From Wyeomyia smithii (Eukaryota; Arthropoda; Insecta; Diptera; Culicidae): a DNA stretch of 64,000 nt. The stretch covers positions 235,291,271 through 235,355,270 of the forward strand of contig NC_073696.1 in the NCBI RefSeq assembly GCF_029784165.1. The letters run 5' to 3'. Positions within the stretch are counted from its first letter, which is position 1. Every line of letters begins with the position of its first letter. The position numbers were made by a program, and so were the translations under genes. The notes under the pieces were generated by a model. The model ran no database searches. It had not been told where the DNA came from and saw only the letters and a program-made list of their open reading frames with translations. Positions 55,640-64,000 of this stretch are shown here, piece after piece.

Positions 55640-56700
55640 AAAGGTGTTTTCACATTGAAAATTAGACACGGCTTTACTGGAGTAAGTGTTGGCAAATGCA
55701 TCTACCGCTTATACCGCCGCTATCGTACGAAAGCGCTTCGTTTCATGTGGGGAATAATATCAACAACGAAAAATGACGCGCGTCTAAGCACACCCGAACT
55801 GTTTCGCCATGCCGCTTCCAATTACTTCCTTATAACATCCGCCTCATGGAAGTACCGGCTGCACTTACCGCTGAGGCTGTTACCATACTGCTACTGGTAC
55901 CCAAAACTATTAACTCTTCAAATTAAGTGTTTTACTTGTTCTCAAAAGAACAATTGTTCAATTCCATATCGGATATAATGCAATAGCAGCTCTGTAATAT
56001 TACCGACAGTAATATTCTTCTGAACAAAATGATCCAACTTTTCCATTAGATGAAGTGCCGGCTGTTGTACTGCAAAAATCTCGCCCGATCGCTCGCGTTG
56101 GCGTTCGTTCTCAGGCAGAGGCCTGAGACGTGGTGTCCGACCACAGGGCTGTTTTGTTTAATTTGTAATTTGTTTAATTTGAAGGCAGCCACAGGCGCAA
56201 CCCGCTGATATATTCTGTTACCGCTGAGTGCTGATATCTGCTGCTGCTGCTGTCAACGTTGTGGAAGGTCCATCCAGCTCACCTTCCGACTAATGAATGT
56301 AGCTAGTTTTCCCAGAAACACTCTTTTATAGCCGAAGGGTGCTACGAAATAGGCCACGCCCTATCAGTTCAGTTGTTCCACTCCCTAATGTTCTTCAGAC
56401 AAATTATTCCACAATTCGCATTTGATTGTTGTATCCAGCGAATAAACACCGATGGTGCTCTCACACACGCAACGGTTTTAACCCGTATCTTATTGCGGTT
56501 TGTAACACCAAGCGATTTCGTTTGCTCGCTGTTGCGTGTTGCATCATGTTGCAATTTGGCAGCTGGGAGACGACGAAATTCTGTTAATGCTGATTGATTG
56601 AAGCGACTTGATATTAGCTCTGCATAGTCGAACTAACTGCTTTTGTGAATGCGTACTAACAGGGCAGTTTATTATTCAATGTCGGTTATGCTGATCGCAG
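55640..56700. other. No gene; possible promoter-like signals near 56320
   Basis: CTCTTTTATAGCC at about 56321 is followed about 35 bp on by a TCAGTTCAG initiator-like motif (about 56365). This has the layout of an insect core promoter on the + strand. CAGGCAGAGGCCTGAGACGTGG near 56112 links it to the TATA-repeat family. The 107-codon frame at 55655-55978 has no motif. Confidence 0.3.
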
Positions 56701-56759
56701 CCTTTGCGCTGCCCCTACAGTGGGGGGTTTACTAAATAAAGTGAAAGTAAAAATTAGAC

Positions 56760-57135
56760 AACTACAACAGAATTTGATTGCATCCCGCACAGAATGTCTG
56801 CTTGTGTTGATGCCAGAAAATTATTAACCTTCAATTATTTTTTTATTTGCCTTAAAAAAAGCATTTTGCGGTTCAAAATCGGTTGCCAATTACAACCTTT
56901 GAGCTGCCCTAACATTGAGGGAATTACGATACACCGACAACATGCACTGTGGAAGCCATTTCACATTCAGTAAATTAGACGGGTGCGACAAATTTAAATT
57001 GCTAGGATGCAACACAGAATGCTTGCTTGCGTTGACAAAAATCATTAACTTTCAATGACTTCTTTATTTGCCTTGGAAAAGGCGTTTTGATTTCCAAAAT
57101 TGGATTTTCTGATGGCAATCTTCATGCTGCCCCAA
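56760..57135. repeat. Two diverged direct repeats, about 240 bp apart
   Basis: Each unit has ACAGAATG(T/C)(C/T)TGCTTG(T/C)GTTGA, TTCAAT-A-TT-TTTATTTGCCTT, and a CTGCCC(T/C)AACA end (56910 and 57127). Confidence 0.7.
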
Positions 57136-57179
57136 CACGGGGGGAATAATGGCAGTCTGGCGACACACGCTGAGGAAAT

Positions 57180-57650
57180 CCGCGCTGCTCCTGAGACGTG
57201 ATGACCAACCACAGGGCTAGTGCTGCTGCTAAGGAAGGACGACTGCTGTTGTCGCTGTCTAGAACTATTATGAGCGGCTCCGGCTGAAACAGGCTCTTAT
57301 ATAGGCCAAATAGCATGTTTTCAATTGCAAGGTATATGATCCTGTCGTCCGTGCTTGAGAAGCAAGCAAAAAACGACCAATCAGAGGTCAAATTTTTCGT
57401 TTTGACAAGGCTTGACTATTTTCAATAGTACAATAGTGTGATTAATAAAATTACAATTATCTTCTTTTGGGAAGAATCTTAGAAGATTTTCCAATCTATT
57501 GCTGCAAGAACGAAAGAAATCCATCGAATACTAACCGATTTATTAGCATTTGAAATTGGACATATTTTTCACTTTTTTCGGTTTTAGATTTTCATTTCAC
57601 ATCCCTATGTAGCCGAACTTTCTGAGAGAAGTATTCTACTTCAAAAGTTG
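57180..57650 (-). repeat. TATA repeat family, copy with the empty insertion site
   Basis: On the minus strand: CCAAT region (57378-57382 on +), TATATAAG at about 57296-57303, then CGGAGCCGCTCATAATAG (complement of about 57265-57285). This is the uninterrupted equivalent of the Jockey insertion site at 32.9 kb. The right edge carries AAGTATTCTACTTC (about 57630). Confidence 0.8.
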
Positions 57651-58600
57651 GCAACGTTTCCGACAGAGCTGTACCGAACCCATTTTCTTACATAGTTAAG
57701 CAGCTTTGCAAAGTGCTTCCATATTTTTTCAGCAGTAACACTGGAAGCGGTCCAGCGACGAGATCATACTCGACATCGCTCCTGCTTCACCAATAGTCCA
57801 GAAGGTAGCCAGCTGGTGGTGCAAATTGAAATCTGCTTTTTGGCATCAGTCTAACGTCTGATAGCACAAGTGAACTCAACCGACCGTTCTTGTAGCGCCA
57901 TAGAGAAAAGCTTAGCACGGTTTCGATTGAGCGCCACTGGGGCGTCATCCTTGAACATTTTCATCCGGAATCAACTTTTCGAAGGGGAAACTTTCTCACC
58001 CGGGATGTGAATGGAAAATCCGACACCATAATAGAGAGGTCGTATTCTGCTGGTGCCGGCGAGTGAATAAACTCGACAGATCTTTTTTTATTAACGAGAT
58101 TTATAAAAGTTCAAAGGATTGTCATGGAATCAATATGCCACAGTCTTCGTTGCGTCCCTGGTGTTCATTACGGCTTGCATTACTGGGGACGGAATGATAA
58201 TTTGCGCATTCCACATTGTCTGCGTCCCTAAAATGTCAGAAAATATATTCAGTTACACTCAAACTGCTAAATTCCGAAGGTTAATTGCTGAGCCTCAGGC
58301 TAACTAGCATGATGAAGAACAGTTTTCTTTCCCCGAAGGTTCATTCGTTTAAAGTCGTATTTCTACATATTATACTAATCATAGCTGTTTTTAAATTTCA
58401 ACTTAGGATGGAAATGTTTCTTCATAAAACAAGCTTAGCAGCTACAGAAATCTTATAAACCTACTTTCGTGCTTTCTCTTGCACATTTATTTTCAATTGC
58501 CTCCAACTCGTAAGAAGTCCTACCTTCCAGTCTTTGACTACTGCATGTATGTGGGCTGAGTTTTGCCGTTCGTGATATATCTGTTGTTTCGGTTCTCCAA
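57650..58600. other. No gene recognised
   Basis: 57.7-58.1 kb is more GC-balanced and may be a decayed coding region, but every frame is broken and no motif stands out. Confidence 0.35.
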
Positions 58601-58756
58601 ATAAAGGGCGTCTCAAATCCAATCGCATCACGGAAAATAACGCTGTAGAAAATTACTCATTGGGTGTTTTGTCTTGAAAATTTGGATAGGAGTGGTTGAG
58701 AGTGTATTGTTTATACTGTATTTTCATCGCTGTCAGTTTTTCGAAAATTGGAAAAA

Positions 58757-59952
58757 ATGCCATTACCAGAAAAGCAACCTCGTGAATTGATTTTGCGCAA
58801 GTACCTGGAAAATCGTCAACGCTCTCATCGGTACATCGGGAACCAACTCGGAATAGTGCAGTCAACGGTGATTCGTGTTATTGACCGTTACTACGAAAGT
58901 CTGAGCATCGAACGGAGGAGAAATGCGGTCAGAATGGATGTTCTGTTAGCGATCAGCATCACAAGCGTTTTGTGAAACCGTTTGTGGTTGAAAGGTTGAA
59001 TCTGTCCAAGTCTTTCGTTCAGAGAGCCATGCACCAGGAGTGCAGAAGCCTCTAAATCGTGACGAATGGCAAAATATGGTAGGAAAGTCACGGGCTCAGA
59101 AACTTTACATCCAGATGCTGACGAAGCCATATTGGCTCATCATGGATGATGAATAGAGACAGTGCTAAGTCGCGGCAAAAAAGTTGAAAATTCACGGGTG
59201 GTAAGTTCGCGGCAACCTTTTCTTTAGAAAACCTAAAATGAAGTGCTATTTTTAGTAAAAACAATAAAAAGAACTGTTTTAGTTAATTTAGTATACGGTA
59301 ATTTAACCGTACGATTCATGATTTGCAGAACGGACTACTGTCAAATTGTCTTCAATCATATTTTGGTGTCCGCAGGCACGTATTATTCATGTTATTTTGA
59401 CTAACGCTTAATTCCGCATCTACCGAGTTTCCGGGAATCTATAGATATTTATTTGCCAACCGGAAAACCTCAAGAACCTGTCCCTAATGATGAGACTTAC
59501 GTCAATATGGACTTCCGGCAGCTTCCGGGGCTACTGTTCTTAAGGAGGAGGTAAGAAGGCAGAAACTTTCAAAGTTTGCCAAAAAATATCTGATTTAGCA
59601 AGGGATCTGCTCATGTGGCAAAAGAAGTGCGCCGGTCGTGACTACCTCAAGGAGTGTCTACAGAAGCGTCTGATTCCTCTGTTAGAGCAGTGTCCTGGAG
59701 TGCTACGAAACCAACGGGGTCCTTTTGGCACCTAAAGACATGAACAACAAAATACTGGGCTATTATTAGGCAAGCACTACGAAAACATCCCAAGGAGGCC
59801 AAATCTGAGGAGCATATGAAGAAAAAGTGAGTTTCCGTACAGAAAACGCTGCAGCCAGATGTTGTACAAAAACTAATAGGTGGAGTTAAGCGTAAGGGGC
59901 GCGCGTACGATTATGCCATTGAAGTTGAATGGAATAAATATGCAAAAGCTTA
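58757..59952 (+). pseudogene. DD37E-type transposase, disrupted by MITE and deletions
   Basis: ATG at 58757 opens MPLPEKQPRELILRKYLEN and an HTH (HRYIGNQLGIVQSTVIRVID). It is frameshifted near 58920. LTKPYWLIMDDE ends at 59153, where the hAT MITE is inserted; the protein resumes at 59493 with TYVNMDFRQLPG. Later pieces read FAKKYLI, RDYLKECLQKRLIPLLEQ and VLLAPKDMN. The segments with the second Asp and the final Glu are missing, so class assignment rests on similarity to the 1.9-3.2 kb copy (KECLQKRL box, DETY box, PKDMN). Dead. Confidence 0.85.
59154..59486 (+). mobile_element. hAT-type MITE inserted in the transposase MDDE motif
   Basis: An 8-bp duplication, ATGATGAA at 59146-59153 and ATGATGAG at 59487-59494 (7 of 8), flanks ends TAGAGACAG and CTGTCCCTA (8 of 9 inverted). 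Removing 59154-59486 and one duplication restores a continuous reading across the acidic motif, an internal control on the boundary. 333 bp, AT-rich, non-coding. Confidence 0.85.
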
Positions 59953-60126
59953 GTAATGGGTTATATTTTATTAACTGGATGTTTGGAACGGATCGGTCAA
60001 CAGGGTAATTTTCAAACAGGTTTTTTCCATGATGCAATTTGAGGTGGGACACCCTTTATGATCAACCACATTGGCGCATTAGAATCGAAATAAAATTAGG
60101 ATTAGGTTTACAATCTGATAGGATTT

Positions 60127-60187
60127 TGTTCGAGGTGAATGACCAACATCTGTTTAAAGCCTCGCTAAAAGAAATAAATAAATAAAT
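60127..60187 (+). mobile_element. 61-bp retrotransposon tail with 15-bp duplication
   Basis: AATCTGATAGGATTT (60112-60126) and AATCTGATAAGATTT (60188-60202) flank a fragment ending GAAATAAATAAATAAAT. It is a very short 5'-truncated non-LTR insertion. Confidence 0.8.
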
Positions 60188-60202
60188 AATCTGATAAGAT
60201 TT

Positions 60203-60540
60203 GGACTCATTTTTGGATTGTTGGATTGTTTATAAGTTTGGATTGTTATAAGTTGGAAGGTTTGGATTGTTTATAAAATCTGAGCTAGAACTTTTAAATT
60301 GGGATTTAAATCTGATTCGTCGGCGGTTTTATTCAGAATAAAAATTGATGTTGCGGTAGAAAATACAGAGCAAGTTCAAAATAACGATTATTGTTTTTTG
60401 AAAATTGAGATTGGCACTGGGGTTGAGATCCTGATTTTAATTTATAATAAAATCAATGTGGAATTGGGATCTGGATTGGGATTGAAGACTGGAATTTGAT
60501 TCAACAAGCCAATTCGTACCGCCAGTACTGCGCTATATAG
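60203..60540 (+). repeat. Left part of a degenerate GGATTG array
   Basis: GGATTG and GGATTTA variants recur at 60220-60290, 60420 and 60470-60490. This is the same base motif as 62270-63640, from which it is separated by the RT fragment. Confidence 0.6.
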
Positions 60541-60674
60541 GTACATTGTTTTTTTTATTCCAATAAAGAAATTTAGTTGAGTGTACTAGTGAAAATATTA
60601 GGAAAATGAGTACGACATTTTCTGCATGCTACAAGAAACACTTTCCGGGATCTTCAGTGGAGCTTGTTTCGTCA

Positions 60675-62270
60675 CTTATTTTCATTTTCATTTTATTATA
60701 CACCGTCTTTGAACAAGTCATGGAAACTGAATAACTTATACATAAATTTCAACTATTCTTAATTCTATTTGCAAAAACGGTCCTTGATTTTTATGTTGTC
60801 AAACATATCACCAATGTCGTTAAATGCACGGACGCACGCGTCTAGTGAGTTATGATAACCATAGCAAGTCCGGTGGTGAGGGAATAACTAGCAATGATGT
60901 GCTACGGAGTCGTCGGGAGGGTGCATCGAAATGAACTTGTTCAAGTAGTGCAGGACAGTCGATGGTTCCGTTGATTAGGTCGAAGATGAACATTCTCTGC
61001 TGGTTGAGGCGCCTTTTTGACAAAAGCTCTAATTGAATTGGTGTAGGACGATTATTTAAATTATTCCATGGGAGACCGCGTAAAGCAAATCGTAAGAACT
61101 TTTTTTGTATCCGCTTTATTTTAAAAATCTGTTTCATTTAGAACGGGCACCAAACAGGAAAGGCGTACTTCAGAATGCTGCGCACTAACGAGCAATATAG
61201 AGTTTTGAGAGCATAAATATTAGTAAAAAATTGGAGGTATGTCGGCGAATAAATCCCAGCACAGAAAATGCTTTTGCAGTGATGATTCCAATGTGTTCGT
61301 TAAACTTAAGTTTTGAATCAATTGTGACTCCCAGGTCACAGATGGATTGTACTCGGTCGAGACACTCAAAACCTAGTAAAAATCGATTTTCAACTGGGTC
61401 ATTGCAGCGAGTGAGGGATATAATTTTGCATTTTTTGCAATTTACACGCATGCTGTTGTTATCGCACCAAATCATCATAGTATTCAAATCTTCTTGCAAC
61501 GCTTCACAGTCTGCCAAGGATGAGATGACACGGAAGAGTTTCAAATCATCAGCGAAAGATTGTTTTCTCGACGAGATCAGTGCATACAGATCATTTACGA
61601 ATATGTTGAATAATAGGGGCCCGAGCACGCTGCCTTGAGGTACACCGGATGCAATGTGGAAAGTGCCAGAGTGGGCGGAGTTAACCAATACGTACGTAGA
61701 ACGATTTGTTAGGTATGAGAATAACCACTCCATGATCCATTATGGGAAACCCATTTGCTCCATCCTAAGATGATTAAAGAATGATTAAAACATGTGGCAC
61801 AGTGTCAGAGGCCTTCGCAAAATCCATGTCCACAGAGTCAATTTGGCGTTTTGCTTCAACTTCTCTGGATAGAGTGGTTACGTAGCACATCAGATTCGTC
61901 GTTGTTGATCGGTGTTTCATGAAACCATGTTGGAATTCAGATAAGAATGGTGACACAACACTGTATAGCACGTCGTGAACCAATTTTTCAAAAATTTAAC
62001 TCAGACAGCTAAGAATGGAGATTCCGCGAAAGTAAGTTACACAGTTGCGGTCTCCAGACTTATAAACAGGAATAAAGTACGCTGATTTCCAAACCGTTGG
62101 GAAGACTCGATCTCTTAGCGAGCTATTGAAAATTAGAGCGATTGGTGACGCGAAAGCAACAGCACTGTTTTTCAGTACTAAAGGGGGTATCTCGTTAACG
62201 TCTGGTCCTTTATTGACATCTAAATCTTCCAGAGACTTTCATACGTCGTTCGTGGAAAACTGGATGGTGG
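60675..62270 (-). pseudogene. CR1/L2-like non-LTR reverse transcriptase, 5'-truncated
   Basis: On the minus strand, from about 62250: KGPDVNEIPPLVLKNSAVAF and KSAYFIPVYKSGDRN (fingers), a stop, IFEKLVHD, FQHGFMKHRSTTTNL, DMDFAKASDTVPH (palm A), a frameshift, GVPQGSVLGPLLFNIFVNDL and SFADDLKLFR (active site). Then come WCDNNSMRVNCKKCK and a thumb region broken by a stop at 61185, and a C-terminal piece 61137-60850. The 3' end near 60675 has TGAAAATGAAAAT tail repeats typical of the CR1/L2 group. Damage includes at least two stops and one frameshift. It lies within the GGATTG array. Confidence 0.85.
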
Positions 62271-63640
62271 AAAACTGGAGTTGGAGTTTGATTGAGGCTA
62301 AGTGATTGAGATTTGGATTGGAAAGGACTGAGAAAAGAATAAGTATCTGGATGTGGATTTGCCTTAGGTTTTGGGAGTGGGGTCAGGGTTTAGAGATTGA
62401 GATTTCTATTAGGACTGGGGTTAAGATTGAGATTTAGTTTGATATCAGAATTAAGACTGGGATTTGAGTTTGGATTGGAGCTGGAATTGGGATTAGGATT
62501 TAAGTTAAAATTGAAATCGGAATTCGTCTCGAGATTGGAATTGGGATTCGAATTAAAAAAATTGAATTGAGATTAGGATTGGGATGAGGATTGAAAGGAT
62601 TAGGATTGGGATTGAGGATAAAAATTGGGATTAGGATAGGGATTCGGATCGGAATTGGGGATAAGAATTATTATTAGAATTGGGGTTGTATTTGGGATTC
62701 TTTTTCTTGTTGGGTACGTTTTCCACTTCGACCAGAGATTCGATCTTTTGTGGCGGGCATTTGGTTATTTGGGATTGGAGTTGGGGTTGGGATTTGGATT
62801 GGGACTGGAAATGTATTTAAAATTGAAGTTAAGATTTTGATTTTAACTCAGGTTTGGCATGAGATTTGGAAGTGGGGTCAGCATTTTTGTGATTAAGATT
62901 ACTATTATAGGACTGGGGTTGAGATTGAGACTGAGTTTGAGATTGGAATTAATCCTCTAGTGCCCAGTGCCGCCTTTAGATGGTCTTCAGCGAAACCTCC
63001 AGAAAGCTTCAATCAATTTCTTAAAAATGTTTATGAAGTTTCATAGTGGTTTTTTCGAAGTCAGTCTGAAAATTAACTTGGACACTAGTACGTTAAGATT
63101 GGGAATTGAGTTGGGATTGGAGCTGGAATTGGGATTTGGATTTAAGTTGAAGTTGGAGTCGGGAATGACATTGAGATTAGGATAAAGTGAACATTGATTT
63201 GGCTTAAGATTTGGATGTTAAGTAAAAATTTTTGTGACTGAGATTGCTATTAGGACAGGGGTTCAGATTAAGATAAGGTTTGAGATTGTAATTAATATTG
63301 GGGTTTGAAATGGGATTGGAGCTGGAATTGGGATAATGATTTGAATTGAAATTGGAGATGGGAAATTGAGGAATTAAAAGATTGAGATGAGAACTGAAAT
63401 TGAGATTAGAATTGAGCATAGGGTTGGGATTGGGATTAGGATTGAAAATGCTATTAGGATTGAGATTGAGATTAGGCTTAAAATTGAAATTGGGGTTGGA
63501 ATTGGAATTCTGATTAGGATTGGGGTTGGGATTAGGATTGAAAATTGGATTGGGATTGGGATTGAGGTTGGCATTGGTATTGGTATTGGGATTAGGACTA
63601 GGATTAGGATAAGGATTGGGATTGCATAATGGTCCAGAAG
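62270..63640 (+). repeat. Degenerate GGATTG hexanucleotide array
   Basis: About 1.35 kb of GGATTG-based repeats with many substitutions. Most regular at 63420-63630, where the minus-strand reading gives Asn-Pro repeats. A piggyBac-type MITE interrupts it at 62949-63096. Frames of 146 and 80 codons here are repeat artefacts. Confidence 0.92.
62949..63096 (+). mobile_element. piggyBac-type MITE, family 1, copy 3
   Basis: TTAA at both ends (62949-62952, 63093-63096). Inner ends TCCTCTAGTGCCCA and TTGGACACTAGTACG are diverged. Homologous to the copies at 16.2 and 39.0 kb throughout (TTTTTTCGAAGTCAGTCTGA). Confidence 0.88.
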
Positions 63641-63752
63641 CCAAATAAACTAAGGCCTTCTGTTACACAGGGAATGCGTTCCAATTTGTATGGGATCGCG
63701 TAAAAAGACTTTTTGGAGTTGCAAATATAACAAAAAAACCGTTTTTAATTTA

Positions 63753-63858
63753 ACACTACACTTTTATTTCACTTCACTTTTTAATTCTATCACTTTTCAC
63801 TTTTAAAAAGTGAAAAGTGATAGAATTAAAAAGTGAACTGAAATAGAAGTGTAGTGTA
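63753..63858. repeat. Near-perfect 106-bp palindrome
   Basis: Arms 63753-63804 and 63806-63858 pair with only two or three mismatches, around a TTTTAAAAA centre. AGTGAAAAGTGATAGAATTA is the most regular stretch. It can form a cruciform or hairpin. No flanking duplication was found. Confidence 0.92.
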
Positions 63859-64000
63859 AAATAGTGAAGATTCTGTCAACAGCTCGCGTAAAAATTAATG
63901 ACGTTTTGAATTGTTTGCACCTCGTTTGAATATGATGGTGGTCGATCTAAAGACCCAAATTTAACATTTCAAATTTTCAGTATTTACACCAAAAATTTTG

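Larger units (their letters stand above)
58604..60056 (+). mobile_element. Second DD37E-like Tc1/mariner element, interrupted
   Basis: TA at 58602-58603 and 60057-60058 flank inverted ends that match over about 50 bp: AAGGGCGTCTCAAATC at left, AAGGGTGTCCCACCTC from the right, followed in both by GCATCA(C/T)GGAAAA. The contents are a broken transposase with a hAT MITE inside (59154-59486). Without the MITE and its duplication the element is about 1.1 kb, short because part of the catalytic domain is deleted. Confidence 0.92.

Noticed and set aside
62270..63640. Telomere-like or interstitial telomeric repeat
   Set aside because: ATTAGG occurs within the array but the unit is GGATTG-based and degenerate. 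It is not TTAGG, and Diptera lack that telomere type.
63204..63644. 146-codon Asn-Pro repeat protein
   Set aside because: It is the minus-strand reading of the GGATTG array; no start context, no non-repeat domain.

Overview
This is a transposon-dense, AT-rich eukaryotic window with no complete single-copy host gene that I can defend. The repertoire suggests a culicine mosquito genome, most likely Aedes. That is an inference from four things: Tc1/mariner elements of the DD37E type, an I-clade retrotransposon with zinc-knuckle ORF1 and RNase H, tRNA-derived SINEs, and abundant MITEs and Helitron-like repeats with 125-140 bp internal tandem units. Almost all long open frames are transposon proteins, their shadows, or low-complexity repeats.

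Layout. 0-5.4 kb: a partial open frame leaving the left edge, a copy of a TATA-bearing dispersed repeat, a DD37E element with both inverted ends (1896-3159), a deleted mariner relic and a decayed RT. 5.4-11.4 kb: mostly unrecognised sequence, with one possible core promoter near 8.3 kb. 11.4-17.2 kb: two SINEs, a Jockey-type RT split by a deleted mariner, and a nested stack in which a mosquito-type repeat holds a Helitron, which holds a piggyBac-type MITE. 17-24 kb: dispersed repeats, a hAT-type MITE built on TCGGGT motifs, and a DD37D transposase relic. 24.0-30.1 kb: a full-length 6.1-kb I-clade retrotransposon on the minus strand, bounded by a 10-bp target-site duplication and broken by only a few lesions.

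30-47 kb: dispersed repeats, a 5'-truncated Jockey insertion with a 13-bp duplication whose empty site survives in a paralogue at 57.3 kb, two MITEs, a 960-bp GA tract, and a few weak host-exon candidates. 47-54 kb: a second Helitron with two internal tandem arrays, a Tc1-type MITE, a 2.46-kb element with about 575-bp inverted arms that itself contains a hAT MITE, and a second piggyBac-type MITE family. 54-64 kb: tandem duplications, more copies of the TATA repeat, a second DD37E element interrupted by a hAT MITE exactly in its MDDE motif, a degenerate GGATTG array split by a CR1/L2-like RT fragment, and a near-perfect palindrome.

How the parts fit. Nothing here forms an operon or pathway. 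The non-autonomous DNA elements depend on transposases encoded elsewhere. The retroelement copies are mostly dead. Insertion order can be read from nesting and from paralogous empty sites. The best-supported results are the insertion boundaries, where inverted ends and target duplications agree.
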